Origin: DASQZK01 sp963809925
GTDB lineage: Bacteria; Bacteroidota; Bacteroidia; Bacteroidales; GCA-2748055
DNA: 64,000 nt
Assembly (NCBI GenBank): GCA_963809925.1
Contig: CAWELH010000006.1
Location: 124,001-188,000, forward strand
Direction: 5' to 3'
Shown piece by piece: positions 9,038 through 18,386 of the stretch (its first letter is position 1; every line of letters starts with the position of its first letter). Under the pieces are notes generated by a model. The model was not told where the DNA came from. It did not search any database and saw only the letters and a program-made list of their open reading frames with translations. The position numbers were made by a program, and so were the translations under genes.

Positions 9038-9790
9038 GTGTCCGGTAGAATTGCCAAAGCACTTGTTGCCGCAGCGATTCTGTTTTCCATTGTATTGCCT
9101 GCAAAGGCACAGTTGATCATCAGGAAAACCCTGGTCACCTTTGCTGCTTCCGATGGCCTTATCATTACTGCCGATCATTACTACTCCAAAAAAACCAATC
9201 CCTATATCCTCCTTTTTCATACCGAATATTCAAGCCGGGGTGAATATGACAGTATCGCCGGAAGGTATGCCAAAATGAACTATAACTGCCTCGCTGTTGA
9301 TCTCAGATCGGGAGATAAATTTGGATTCGTTGAAAATGAAACGGCAAAAAGAGCACTCCGGGAAGGATTTAACACCAGCCTGCTACGGTCGGTAAAAGAT
9401 ATTGAAGCCGCTATTCAGTATGCATACAATCTTAGCAGCCAGCCCGTTATCCTTCTTGGAAGTTCTGCATCCGCTTCACTTTGCCTTATCGCAGGCCTCG
9501 ATAATCCTGAAGTGAAAGCAATTATGGCATTTAGCCCGGGTGAATATTTTAAACCCGGGATGGAGATCGAACAACTGGCATCACATATTTCAAAACCCTT
9601 GTTTGTTGCGACTTCCGGTAGTGAAGCCGCTTATGTTAAGGAGATGTTTTTGGACACGAATAAAAAATTTCTCAACTTATTTGGCCCCGGCATTTTGTCC
9701 CATGAACGTGGAGCGGGCCTTCTGTCCAGACAAAATCCTGAAAGCGACCAGTACTGGCTTGCTGTGCTTATCTTCATTAAATCGCTGTAA
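9038..9790 (+). CDS. Exported alpha/beta-hydrolase (dienelactone-hydrolase-like)
   Basis: A ~250-residue protein; I place the start at a GTG (9038) because it gives a clean signal peptide (VSGRIAKALVAAAILFSIVLPAKAQ) and lies 16 bp after atpC, whereas longer in-frame versions would overlap atpC. The mature part shows an alpha/beta-hydrolase core: a strand-oxyanion region (YILLFHTEYSSRGEYDS), a nucleophile elbow ILLGSSASAS near residues 135-145, then PLFVATSGSEAAYVKEMF before a late C-terminal histidine (LSHERGAG). The substrate is unknown. The GSSAS elbow is slightly unlike the usual GxSxG. The next gene, a glycosyltransferase, starts 10 bp after its stop, so this gene probably belongs to the atpDC transcript. 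Confidence 0.7.
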   Translation: MSGRIAKALVAAAILFSIVLPAKAQLIIRKTLVTFAASDGLIITADHYYSKKTNPYILLFHTEYSSRGEYDSIAGRYAKMNYNCLAVDLRSGDKFGFVENETAKRALREGFNTSLLRSVKDIEAAIQYAYNLSSQPVILLGSSASASLCLIAGLDNPEVKAIMAFSPGEYFKPGMEIEQLASHISKPLFVATSGSEAAYVKEMFLDTNKKFLNLFGPGILSHERGAGLLSRQNPESDQYWLAVLIFIKSL

Positions 9791-9800
9791 TTCACTTGTA

Positions 9801-10784
9801 TTGGTTAAATTTCTCATTATACGATTCAGCTCTATCGGTGATATTGTACTCACCACACCAGTAATCCGGTGTCTGAAGGAACAGGTACAAGATGCTGAAC
9901 TTCACTACCTTACTAAAAAAAAATACGCCGGACTCCTCGAAAACAACCCACACATCGATAAACTTTGGCTTTACGACGGTAACCTCAATGAAATCATCGC
10001 TCAGATAAGGGAAAGTCATATCGACTATATCATCGATCTCCATCATAATTTCAGGACGCAAAGGATCAAGAACAGACTCCGGATGCTCTCATTTTCATTC
10101 GATAAACTGAATTATGCCAAATGGCTGATGGTCAACTTCAAGATCGACCGGCTCCCCGATAAACATATTGTCGACAGGTATCTCGAAACGCTCTCCGCAT
10201 TTAACGTCGAAAACGACCGGAAAGGCCTGGATTATTTTCCAGGAGAAGACAAATCTGCATTCTCTGTACCTGAAACAGGCAGTCTGCCCCCACGTTTTAT
10301 ATCACTGGTGATCGGTGCACAGCATTATACGAAAAAAATGCCGGCCGAAAAACTGGCACTGCTCATCGACAGGCTCAAACTACCGGCTGTCATCCTCGGC
10401 GGTCCCGGTGATGTTAAAGAAGCAGAAGAAATAGTGACACTGAGCAAAAAATCTGACATCGTTAATCTGGCCGGGAAGGTGAGCCTGGATCATTCTGCAA
10501 GAGTGGTTGATATGTCGGAAGCTGTGATCACCCACGATACCGGACTGATGCATATTGCCGCCGCCTATGGCAAAAAGATCATATCCATTTGGGGAAATAC
10601 AATTCCGGAATTCGGAATGTATCCGTATCAGCCGGATCCGGCTTCAAGGATGTTCGGTGTTGAGCATCTCTCCTGCCGGCCCTGTACCAAGATCGGCTTT
10701 CAGCAGTGTCCAAAAAAACACTTCAAATGTATGATGGAACAGGACGTTAAGGCCATCGCCGACTATACCAATTCCATCGTCTGA
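9801..10784 (+). CDS. Glycosyltransferase family 9 (ADP-heptose:LPS heptosyltransferase-like)
   Basis: A ~327-residue GT-B glycosyltransferase. The recognisable N-terminus is VKFLIIRFSSIGDIVLTTPVIRCL, matching the family's nucleotide-sugar transferase start; a TTG at 9801 directly in front is the only sensible start codon, because in-frame sequence upstream overlaps the previous gene. Later motifs include the donor-site region ISLVIGAQHYTKKMPAEKLA, VILGGPGDVKEAEEI, and the C-terminal VITHDTGLMHIAAAYGKKIISIWG. Family members add heptose or similar sugars to lipopolysaccharide core in the cytoplasm. Four cysteines near the end (HLSCRPCTKIGFQQCPKKHFKC) are typical of this branch. It lies 10 bp after the exported hydrolase gene. 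Confidence 0.85.
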   Translation: MVKFLIIRFSSIGDIVLTTPVIRCLKEQVQDAELHYLTKKKYAGLLENNPHIDKLWLYDGNLNEIIAQIRESHIDYIIDLHHNFRTQRIKNRLRMLSFSFDKLNYAKWLMVNFKIDRLPDKHIVDRYLETLSAFNVENDRKGLDYFPGEDKSAFSVPETGSLPPRFISLVIGAQHYTKKMPAEKLALLIDRLKLPAVILGGPGDVKEAEEIVTLSKKSDIVNLAGKVSLDHSARVVDMSEAVITHDTGLMHIAAAYGKKIISIWGNTIPEFGMYPYQPDPASRMFGVEHLSCRPCTKIGFQQCPKKHFKCMMEQDVKAIADYTNSIV

Positions 10785-10920
10785 GCCGTCTCGTTACCGC
10801 GTTGTCATGATGAGGGAAAAAACGGTCCCGGGAGGATCACCCTGAGGCAAACTTCCGCTGACAGAAGCTGGATGAATCTCCGTTTATTTGCTGCATCTTT
10901 AAATTACATCTGCCGTATAA

Positions 10921-10951
10921 TTTCCAACAACGTTTATTCGTATTAAATTTG
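10921..10951 (+). promoter_or_regulatory. Probable Bacteroidota promoter upstream of the TonB-like gene
   Basis: TTTC at 10921-10924 (one mismatch to the -33 TTTG box) is separated by 19 bp from TAAATTTG at 10944-10951, a full match to the -7 consensus TAnnTTTG. It ends 13 bp before the likely ATG at 10965. Confidence 0.5.
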
Positions 10952-10964
10952 CATAACAGAATCG

Positions 10965-11765
10965 ATGTTAATGGTGAAAAACACAGAAGAGATTTTCAAC
11001 AGCGTTTTAGACAGACCCTTTTCTTTCCGGCGTTTCTATGAGGAGCATAAAATCGGTTTGCTCGGGACCCTGGCTTTTCATATGCTTATACTTCTGATGT
11101 TTCTGATTGTAAAGATTCATAAATTAAATACTGTAGTGGATCTGGACGTTTACATCGATTTTTCGCAACAGGCGGATAAAACTCCCGAAGAGATCGCTGC
11201 TGAAGAGAAATTAAAGGAGGAAGAAGCGTACTACCAAAAACTTCTCGACAATCAGATGAGAGAGAGCAACAGGGCTGTCAACATTTCAAAGGACCTGGAT
11301 AAGAAGATCAGTACGGAGGATTATGTTAAAGAAGTGGAAAAACAGTTGGAAGAATCCCGAAGTGACGACTACCTTAAGGAACAGGAAAAAATACGGAAAT
11401 TGCTGGATCAAGGCGAGGTGGTACCTGTCAATACGCCCAAAGATGAAAAGAAAAAGGGCGAAGAATACCATGGACCCACTCATATCACCTACAAATTTCT
11501 GGTAGCGCCGCTCGACCGTTCTGCTTTGGATCTCCCGGTACCGGTATATAAATGCATGGGGAATGGCATTGTCGATGTCCACGTGACGGTTGATCAGATG
11601 GGTAATGTTACAAGTGCAAAGCCCTCGGTGGTGAGTGCTTCACTGGACCCCGACTGTCTGTCGGAAGTGGCGGAAAAATACGCACGACGTACGGTCTTTA
11701 CGGGCGACTTTTCTGCTCCGGCAAACCAACAGGCCATCATAACATACGAATTCGTGGCCCAATGA
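10965..11765 (+). CDS. TonB-like energy-transducer-type membrane protein with coiled coil
   Basis: A 266-residue protein with one transmembrane helix near residues 32-51 (GLLGTLAFHMLILLMFLIVK) after a short cytoplasmic N-terminus, a long charged and probably coiled-coil periplasmic segment (~70-160, rich in E, K, Q), and a C-terminal globular domain (~175-266) with alternating strands (GIVDVHVTVDQMGNVTSAKP, QQAIITYEFVAQ) resembling the TonB C-terminal fold. TonB proteins couple the proton-motive force to outer-membrane receptors, but the usual proline-rich spacer is replaced here by the coiled coil, and no ExbB/ExbD genes are adjacent. Starts at 10965 or at the ATG two codons later are both possible. 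Role by architecture only. Confidence 0.6.
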   Translation: MLMVKNTEEIFNSVLDRPFSFRRFYEEHKIGLLGTLAFHMLILLMFLIVKIHKLNTVVDLDVYIDFSQQADKTPEEIAAEEKLKEEEAYYQKLLDNQMRESNRAVNISKDLDKKISTEDYVKEVEKQLEESRSDDYLKEQEKIRKLLDQGEVVPVNTPKDEKKKGEEYHGPTHITYKFLVAPLDRSALDLPVPVYKCMGNGIVDVHVTVDQMGNVTSAKPSVVSASLDPDCLSEVAEKYARRTVFTGDFSAPANQQAIITYEFVAQ

Positions 11766-11775
11766 TAGCATAGCC

Positions 11776-14652
11776 TTAAAAGGCCCCCAGGTTCACCGAA
11801 AAAATCCCCTCCACAGTATACCGGTCTTCATTTTGAAGGTACGATATACGGATGCCCGATTCAAGCGGAAAGAGCAAACGAAAAACATGATAGTCAATAT
11901 AAAACTCCGCTCCGAAACTCCGGTAGGTGGCATCAAAAACTTCATTGCCATTTTCTGTCGGCCTGTAAATCGACTTACCCTGCATAATATCAGCAAAGAG
12001 GTCGGCCCGGATCCGTTTCAGGAAAAATATCCCGGCAATATCCATGTCGGGGTATGCGACAGGAAAAACATAATCAAGTGAAAATCGCCTTATATCATGA
12101 GCTATGAGGTCAGAATAACCCCTTGGGAAGCTTACTGAATTCAGAAAATGATAAATCCTGGGATGCTGTTTTTGATATGCGAAGGAGGCTTTTAATCCGT
12201 CATGCTTCATTATACCCGGAAGATAGATACTCGTCCGGTACACTTCCCATGATCCAAGGTAGGTGTTGTCAGCCGGTGTTGTCAGAGCGCTGCCGTCAAG
12301 AGTCAGACCCATTCTTGGCTGGATATCGCGGACTGAGGGGCGCAGATAACCATAAAGATAAAGACGGGGCTCAACATATATCACACCAGGTTTATAATCC
12401 TTTTTCGACTCCGAATAAAAATAAGACCCTGAATAACTGATCCTCAGCGATGGCTGCGCCCCACTGAAAATCTTGCCGGTATTGAAGCTGAGTGGCACAT
12501 AAGTTTTCAGTGCGTAGGTCATGTTCGTATTTACCTTTGTTGGAAGGGGAACTTTGTCTTTAAGGTAGATCGATGGAAAACCACCATAGCTTGCCGACAG
12601 ATCAATGACAGGTACCCAGCCTTTGTAAATAAAATTCGTATGCAGGTAATTTTCACCGGCCCTGTATTCATAGCCAATGCTCGTGACCGCAGTACTAAGC
12701 AGGTTTTGCGATAACAGCGTTATGCCAGGGCTTACAGAAGGATGATCGATATTGGGATTGGTGTAGTCAAACCAGAAAGGGGACCAGCTGTGAAAATGAA
12801 ACAGATGACCGGCCCGGCTGTAACTGCGTGCTTGCGGAAGCGAATCAACACTTGAAGGAACAAACGGCGGCAGATGCCTTGCTGAGGAATCACCATAACT
12901 GAAGAACGGTTGTTCAGTAATGGGCTTTTTTGTCTCGACATTACTAAAATCCAGACTGTCAAGTTTCCTGAGGGCGACATTGTAGCCCAGGGAAGTATAA
13001 TCCGCCCAGGCCATCTGATTGGATGCCTCATCCACGGAAGGTTCAAAAGCGCCAAATCTGGAATCTGTAACTTTCTTTAGTCTGCCATCCTTAAGATTGA
13101 TGGCATAGATATCATCAACACCTTCAAAGCTGCCGTTAAAGACTATATAGTCTCCGGCCGGTTCGGGATCGGAAATATTGACGAATGACACAGGGAGGAG
13201 ATCTTTCCATTCAGCCCGCACGGGATCGTAGAGTAAAAGCCTTTTCCCGTGTTCCTCCACACCGACAGCAGCAATCTGTCCCGTATGGCCAACAAGGACC
13301 GGGCTCTGAAGTTGAATATTTCCCGGTGATGGAACACGGGCTAAAATCTTCCCATCGGCCGGTGAAACAAAGACCAGGTTAAAAATATTGTTCAGCGTAG
13401 TTTCAACCGTAATTATCGTATCGCCGGAAAGGGAATATGCCGGCGATGAGAAGCGTGATTTACGGGTGATCGTTCTGCTTTTACCATTTTCAAAATTGTA
13501 TTCTCTGAGGATCGAATAGCTACGATTGCCCCACCTGACATCATTTACAAATTCGTCCCATACGATTCTCGTACCGTGTACATCGATTCGCCCGGAATTC
13601 AGCCTTCCAGGTGTGAACAGGCGGGTCTCACGACCCCCGGGGTAAACACGCACAAATGTCTGGATAAAATCCAGTCCGGATTTTACAGCTATTATGGAAG
13701 AATCGGGGAGCAGCCTGGGTGACTTCCATGAGGTATACGTCTGATTATTCCTCCGGTTAATAAGTACCGGATCTTCAATTTTACGCTGAGCAGCTGTTTC
13801 CACCCAGTGCTCCTTTAGAAATTCCATCGTATTTTGATAGAGGCCCTGCTTCCCGGTGCCGGTTTCCCGATGAAGATATATGTGTAGGGGATTGATCATG
13901 TATGGATGTGTTCCCACATAGTCAAGCGCCCCGGACCAGATGTCTTTACCGTACTTATATCGTGCAAAAGTCACCATTTGGTAACCGTACCGATAATAAT
14001 CGGGCACATAATCGCGGTAAGAACCAAGGTATGATTTGGAATAGCCGTACCATTTTTTTTCGCTCAACATTTGAGCCTTGATCTCCATCTCAAACGACGG
14101 TAGCCGACCTCTCCCCGACCCCGAAAGACTGGTTTCGGCATATACGGCATCGCCTTCTAAAAACCAGAAAGGGAGCATCCCGGCCGTCGGGCCTATGCCC
14201 TGTTCACCTAAAAGTACAGTCAGCGCCTTTGTAAATCCCTGCCTGAGCTTGTCAACCTGTACAATATGGCGAAATTCATGGAGGGCCAGTTGATCATACC
14301 AGTCCTGACTGTAACCGTTTATATCGGGATACATAAAGAACTCCGATCTTTTCGGAGCCCAGATAACAAATCCGTTTGAGACGACCGGACTGTTGTGCAG
14401 AATGATTGGAATTTTTCCCGGACGGTGATCCAATTGTGCACTGTTCTCATTGTAATATCCTTCAAGAAGCAACAAAATTCGTCCTGCCGAACTTTCCAAC
14501 CCTTCCGGAAAGATCACTTTAAAATACTGGCTGTCCAGCGATTTCCATTTTACCGATGCGGGATCCTGCCCATACTCATAAAACTGAGCCCCCGCAATGT
14601 ACGAGAGAAGGAGAAATGGTAGAAAAAGAAAAAATTTTCTCATCAATAACAA
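11776..14652 (-). CDS. Secreted zinc-metallopeptidase-like / TolB beta-propeller / C-terminal barrel protein
   Basis: A 958-residue exported protein with a signal peptide (MRKFFLFLPFLLLSYIAGAQ; the ATG at codon 4 is an alternative start). Residues ~30-290 resemble a gluzincin peptidase: HEFRH at 125-129 fits the HExxH zinc site and PFWFLEGDAVYAE at 161-173 fits the downstream WFxEGxAxY motif that supplies the third ligand. Residues ~300-620 contain WD40/TolB-like beta-propeller blades (PDGKILARV, SDPEPAGDYIVFNGSFEG, DDIYAINLKDGRLKKVTDS). The last ~300 residues are rich in aromatic beta-strands and end in a phenylalanine-terminated strand (GIFSVNLGAF), as in outer-membrane barrels. This suggests a surface-anchored peptidase. 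The substrate is unknown. It is convergent with the TonB-like gene. Confidence 0.7.
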   Translation of the reverse strand: MLLMRKFFLFLPFLLLSYIAGAQFYEYGQDPASVKWKSLDSQYFKVIFPEGLESSAGRILLLLEGYYNENSAQLDHRPGKIPIILHNSPVVSNGFVIWAPKRSEFFMYPDINGYSQDWYDQLALHEFRHIVQVDKLRQGFTKALTVLLGEQGIGPTAGMLPFWFLEGDAVYAETSLSGSGRGRLPSFEMEIKAQMLSEKKWYGYSKSYLGSYRDYVPDYYRYGYQMVTFARYKYGKDIWSGALDYVGTHPYMINPLHIYLHRETGTGKQGLYQNTMEFLKEHWVETAAQRKIEDPVLINRRNNQTYTSWKSPRLLPDSSIIAVKSGLDFIQTFVRVYPGGRETRLFTPGRLNSGRIDVHGTRIVWDEFVNDVRWGNRSYSILREYNFENGKSRTITRKSRFSSPAYSLSGDTIITVETTLNNIFNLVFVSPADGKILARVPSPGNIQLQSPVLVGHTGQIAAVGVEEHGKRLLLYDPVRAEWKDLLPVSFVNISDPEPAGDYIVFNGSFEGVDDIYAINLKDGRLKKVTDSRFGAFEPSVDEASNQMAWADYTSLGYNVALRKLDSLDFSNVETKKPITEQPFFSYGDSSARHLPPFVPSSVDSLPQARSYSRAGHLFHFHSWSPFWFDYTNPNIDHPSVSPGITLLSQNLLSTAVTSIGYEYRAGENYLHTNFIYKGWVPVIDLSASYGGFPSIYLKDKVPLPTKVNTNMTYALKTYVPLSFNTGKIFSGAQPSLRISYSGSYFYSESKKDYKPGVIYVEPRLYLYGYLRPSVRDIQPRMGLTLDGSALTTPADNTYLGSWEVYRTSIYLPGIMKHDGLKASFAYQKQHPRIYHFLNSVSFPRGYSDLIAHDIRRFSLDYVFPVAYPDMDIAGIFFLKRIRADLFADIMQGKSIYRPTENGNEVFDATYRSFGAEFYIDYHVFRLLFPLESGIRISYLQNEDRYTVEGIFSVNLGAF

Positions 14653-14693
14653 TCATATATGATTTCGCTTAGAAGCAGCGGCAACTCATTTGT

Positions 14694-15041
14694 TCACCTG
14701 AACTTTACCTTATACCCCTCCGCGCCCAATAGTTCACCTGCCCGACTTTTGAAATCTCCCTGGATGATGATCTCCCCTTCCTTTGCGCTTCCGCCTGTCC
14801 CGCATTTTTTCTTTAATTCTTTGCCAAGGGCTTCAAGGTCTCCGGATGTACCTCTGAATCCGGTGATGAGGGTCACCACCTTTCCTTTTCTCTTTTTTCT
14901 GTCGAGCTGGATATAGAGGGTTTGAGCGGAAGGCTCCGGCGTAACATCCTCTTCTTTGCCATCGTATTCGAAATTGAATTTGGGATTGGTAGAATAAACC
15001 ATTCCTAACCTTTTTTTCCAGTCACTATTGTCACTCATCAA
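14694..15041 (-). CDS. SUI1/eIF1-type translation initiation factor (YciH-like)
   Basis: A 115-residue cytoplasmic protein with a ~35-residue flexible N-terminus and a SUI1 domain: LYIQLDRKKRKGKVVTLITG, FRGTSGDLEALGKELKKKCG, GGSAKEGEIIIQGDFK. In bacteria YciH-type proteins relate to eukaryotic eIF1 and influence start-codon or initiator-tRNA fidelity. Two adjacent ATG codons (15041 and 15038) can serve as the start. It lies upstream of the metallopeptidase gene on the same strand with a 41-bp gap. The family is clear from the GTGGSAKEG and GDFK motifs. Confidence 0.9.
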   Translation of the reverse strand: MMSDNSDWKKRLGMVYSTNPKFNFEYDGKEEDVTPEPSAQTLYIQLDRKKRKGKVVTLITGFRGTSGDLEALGKELKKKCGTGGSAKEGEIIIQGDFKSRAGELLGAEGYKVKFR

Positions 15042-15347
15042 GGATAAATTTTGCTAAAGTTATCTTCTTTCATCTATCCGGCAAAATAATAATGCGCAGT
15101 AGACAGGTGTAGAACAGCATTGCCAGATTCATGTTCACAATATACCATACACGGTGTGATGTGGGTATCGCATTCTCTTTCCCAAAAAAAACATTAAATT
15201 CGCTTCTGAATCAATCCGGGTATGTTGAAAAAGACATACTGACAGAATACACTCCGTAATGGTATAACGCTGTCAGAACCTGGAAGAAAATATGTGTATC
15301 CGACATCAACCGGTCATCCGTCAACCTGTGCAAACAAACCGCAAAAC
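15042..15347. other. Intergenic region between divergent genes
   Basis: 306 bp between the SUI1 gene (minus) and the DUF2723 gene (plus). The in-frame extension of the latter into this stretch (from 15294) is hydrophilic and not conserved-looking. No RNA gene, repeat or clear promoter box is recognised. Confidence 0.5.
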
Positions 15348-18300
15348 ATGAAAACGTACAACCGCTGGAATCTAATCCTGGGCTGGTTTATCTTTCTCGT
15401 CGCCGCCATTACCTACCTCCTGACACTCGAGCCAACCGTCAGTTGGTGGGACTGCGGCGAATTTATTGCAAGTTCTTACAAATTGCAGGTAGGACATCCT
15501 CCGGGAGCACCCCTGTTCCTTATGATGGGAAGGGTTTTCTCACTCTTTGCTTCAGATCGCGAACATGTTGCGGTAATGATCAATGCGATGTCGGGTCTCG
15601 CAAGCGCATTCACCATCCTCTTTCTTTTCTGGACGATCAGCCATCTCGTCAGAAAAATGGTGATCACCGCTGAGGAAAAATATACGAAACTTAATCTTAT
15701 CCTTATTTTCGGCAGTGCTGCCGTAGGTGCACTCGCCTATACATTTTCCGACAGTTTCTGGTTTTCAGCAGTTGAAGCAGAGGTATATGGCACTTCATCG
15801 TTGTTCACCGCCATTGTATTCTGGGCAATCCTGAAATGGGAGAACATCTCGCATGAAAAACATGCCGATCGCTGGCTCATTCTTATCGCCTACCTCATGG
15901 GACTCTCTATTGGTGTACATTTGCTTAATCTTCTGGCTATTCCGGCCATTGTACTTGTGTATTACTTCAACAGGTACAAGGTAACCAGAACTGGTTTTTT
16001 CAAAGCGATCCTGGTGTCCATCCTTATCCTTGGCGTGATCATGTACGGCATTATTAACGGCCTGATTTTCATGGCCTCGAAATTTGAACTCGCCTTCGTA
16101 AATAGCTTTGGCCTGCCATATAACAGCGGAGTAATCTTCTACACTTTGCTGATTGCCGGGCTGCTCATCTGGGGTATTACCTATACTCACCATCGCGGAA
16201 AAGTTGCATGGAACACAATCCTGACGGGTATTACTGTTATCATCATCGGTTATTCCTCCTATGCCCTTATCGTGATCAGGTCCGCATCCAACCCACCCAT
16301 GGATGAAAATGACCCCTCCAATGTGTTTGCTCTCTATTCTTACCTTAACCGTGAGCAATATGGTGAGAGACCGCTGATATTCGGACATTATTATTCCGAT
16401 GATATCCGCAGGGACGCTTCTGGTTACCCGGTATTAAAGGAAGGCAAAGCCACCTGGGTTAAGGACACGGTAAGGGGGAATTATCGTGTGGCCGACCGCA
16501 ACTTAGACGTTGTGTATACCGAAAATGCAAAACTATTCCCGCGAATGTACAGCCGGGAATCAGATCATATTAAAGCCTACAAACAATGGGGTGCCCAGGG
16601 GAATAAAGAAAAGCCCGGCTTTTTCAATAATGTGATATTCTTTGTCAACTACCAGCTTGGTAATATGTATCTAAGGTATTTTATGTGGAATTTCGCAGGC
16701 CGGCAGAATGATGTACAGTACGACGGCAGTAATGTGCACGGGAACTGGATCAGCGGCATCTCATTTCTCGACAGTATCAGGCTCGGTAACCAGGAACTGC
16801 TACCCGACAGTTACCGGAACAGCAAATCAAGGAACAAGTATTACCTTTTACCACTGATCCTTGGCCTGCTAGGGCTGTTGTTTCAGGTTTCCCGGGATAT
16901 GAAGAATTTTTCTGTCGTCCTGTTTTTATTTTTCTTTACAGGAATTGCCATTGTCATCTATCTAAATCAGACACCATTACAACCCAGGGAAAGAGACTAT
17001 GCCTATAGTGGATCATTCTATGCTTTTGCCATCTGGATCGGTATTGGCGTAGCTGCAATTTACGATGCCCTGCAAAATTACCGTAAGGGCGTGGTGACAG
17101 CCTCATTTATCGTACTCATCGCACTCCTTGCCGTTCCCGGGGTTATGGCCAGGGAGAACTGGGACGATCACGACCGTTCCGGACGTTATATTGCAAGGGA
17201 CATCGCAAAAGACTATCTCGCCTCCTGCGCTCAGAATGCCATCCTTTTTACAAACGGCGATAACGATACCTTCCCACTGTGGTATGTCCAGGAAGTGGAA
17301 GGATTCAGAACAGATGTCAGGGTGGTAAACCTCATGCTCTTTAATCTTGAATGGAACATACGCCAGATGAGAATGAAGAATTATGAATCGGAACCCCTGC
17401 CTTTCACTCTTCCTGAGAAGGACTATGCCGAAGGTGTAAACAATTCCTTCTACGTTCTCAAGGATGCCCGCAAACTTAGGATGAGCACGCTCGTTCAGGG
17501 TGTTAAAACCGGTAACAGTCAGTTCCACCAGCGTACCGTACGTGGTGAGGACATTACGGTCATTCCTGCCAATAACCTGGTATTGCCGGTCGACAGTCTT
17601 ACGATTCTCGCCAACGGCACAGTAAAGGAGGCCGATATGCATGAACTCGAAAACCCGATGGAATGGACCATTCCCCAGGGGCAGTATCTGAAGGGAAACC
17701 TGGCACAACTTGATATTCTGGCTTCTTTTAACTGGGAACGACCGATATACTTTGTGACAGGAGGAAATCAGGGTGCCCTGAGCCTTGAGGACTTTTTCCA
17801 GCTTGAGGGTCTTGCCTTCCGTGTGGTTCCTATAAACACCCCCGGCCGTGACTTCTTTAACTTCGGAAGGATTGACACAAGCATTCTCTATACTAACCTG
17901 ATGAAGAAATTCACATGGGGAAATATGAACCATCCTGGTGTAAACATAGATTATTATACCCAGAGAACATTTTCAGTGATTAGATTTCGAAAAAACTTTG
18001 TTCGTTTGGCTGAGACCTTCATCAAGGCCGGAAATAAGAAAAAAGCTGAAGAAATTCTTGACAGATGTATGGAACTCGCACCCAACGAAGTACTGCCGTA
18101 TGATTATTATGTGTCTGGTATCTCTTATCCGGGCAAAGACAGTCAGATCATCCACCAGTCAGGAATCATTGAAACATATTATGAATGCGGAGCAACGGAA
18201 AAAGCCAACAGGTTACTACTGGAATATGCGGGATGGCTGCGGCAGGATTTGATTTATTACGATGCATTGAGCCAACGGTTTAAAAGCCGCTTTTCAGAAG

Positions 18301-18386
18301 AGTTTTACAAAAGCCAGGGAATCTATGAAGAACTGGTACGACTGGCAAAAGATTACGGCCAGGAGGACGTGGTTTCCCGGTTATAA
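15348..18386 (+). CDS. DUF2723 family GT-C-like multi-pass membrane protein
   Basis: A ~1012-residue protein. I start it at the ATG at 15348 (MKTYNRWNLILGWFIFLVAA), which places the first transmembrane helix at the N-terminus. The DUF2723 signature follows directly: LTLEPTVSWWDCGEFIASSY and LQVGHPPGAPLFLMMGR, with the acidic WDCGEF pair typical of GT-C glycosyltransferases. About a dozen hydrophobic segments fill residues 10-600; the rest is a large extracytoplasmic region with TPR-like helices (KAGNKKKAEEILDRCMELAPN). DUF2723 is related to eukaryotic TMEM260, an O-mannosyltransferase, so a lipid-linked sugar transferase acting outside the membrane is a fair inference. Its stop codon directly abuts that of the convergent polyprenyl synthase gene. 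Confidence 0.85.
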   Translation: MKTYNRWNLILGWFIFLVAAITYLLTLEPTVSWWDCGEFIASSYKLQVGHPPGAPLFLMMGRVFSLFASDREHVAVMINAMSGLASAFTILFLFWTISHLVRKMVITAEEKYTKLNLILIFGSAAVGALAYTFSDSFWFSAVEAEVYGTSSLFTAIVFWAILKWENISHEKHADRWLILIAYLMGLSIGVHLLNLLAIPAIVLVYYFNRYKVTRTGFFKAILVSILILGVIMYGIINGLIFMASKFELAFVNSFGLPYNSGVIFYTLLIAGLLIWGITYTHHRGKVAWNTILTGITVIIIGYSSYALIVIRSASNPPMDENDPSNVFALYSYLNREQYGERPLIFGHYYSDDIRRDASGYPVLKEGKATWVKDTVRGNYRVADRNLDVVYTENAKLFPRMYSRESDHIKAYKQWGAQGNKEKPGFFNNVIFFVNYQLGNMYLRYFMWNFAGRQNDVQYDGSNVHGNWISGISFLDSIRLGNQELLPDSYRNSKSRNKYYLLPLILGLLGLLFQVSRDMKNFSVVLFLFFFTGIAIVIYLNQTPLQPRERDYAYSGSFYAFAIWIGIGVAAIYDALQNYRKGVVTASFIVLIALLAVPGVMARENWDDHDRSGRYIARDIAKDYLASCAQNAILFTNGDNDTFPLWYVQEVEGFRTDVRVVNLMLFNLEWNIRQMRMKNYESEPLPFTLPEKDYAEGVNNSFYVLKDARKLRMSTLVQGVKTGNSQFHQRTVRGEDITVIPANNLVLPVDSLTILANGTVKEADMHELENPMEWTIPQGQYLKGNLAQLDILASFNWERPIYFVTGGNQGALSLEDFFQLEGLAFRVVPINTPGRDFFNFGRIDTSILYTNLMKKFTWGNMNHPGVNIDYYTQRTFSVIRFRKNFVRLAETFIKAGNKKKAEEILDRCMELAPNEVLPYDYYVSGISYPGKDSQIIHQSGIIETYYECGATEKANRLLLEYAGWLRQDLIYYDALSQRFKSRFSEEFYKSQGIYEELVRLAKDYGQEDVVSRL

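Noticed and set aside
9540..9800. Longer start for the family 9 glycosyltransferase
   Set aside because: This part overlaps the exported hydrolase in another frame and lacks the family sequence; the TTG at 9801 fits.
17103..17933. Long minus-strand open frame (276 codons) inside the DUF2723 gene
   Set aside because: It lies opposite an intact coding region and has no protein-like motifs; judged an antisense shadow. The same holds for the plus-strand frame at 39565-40152 opposite the helicase.
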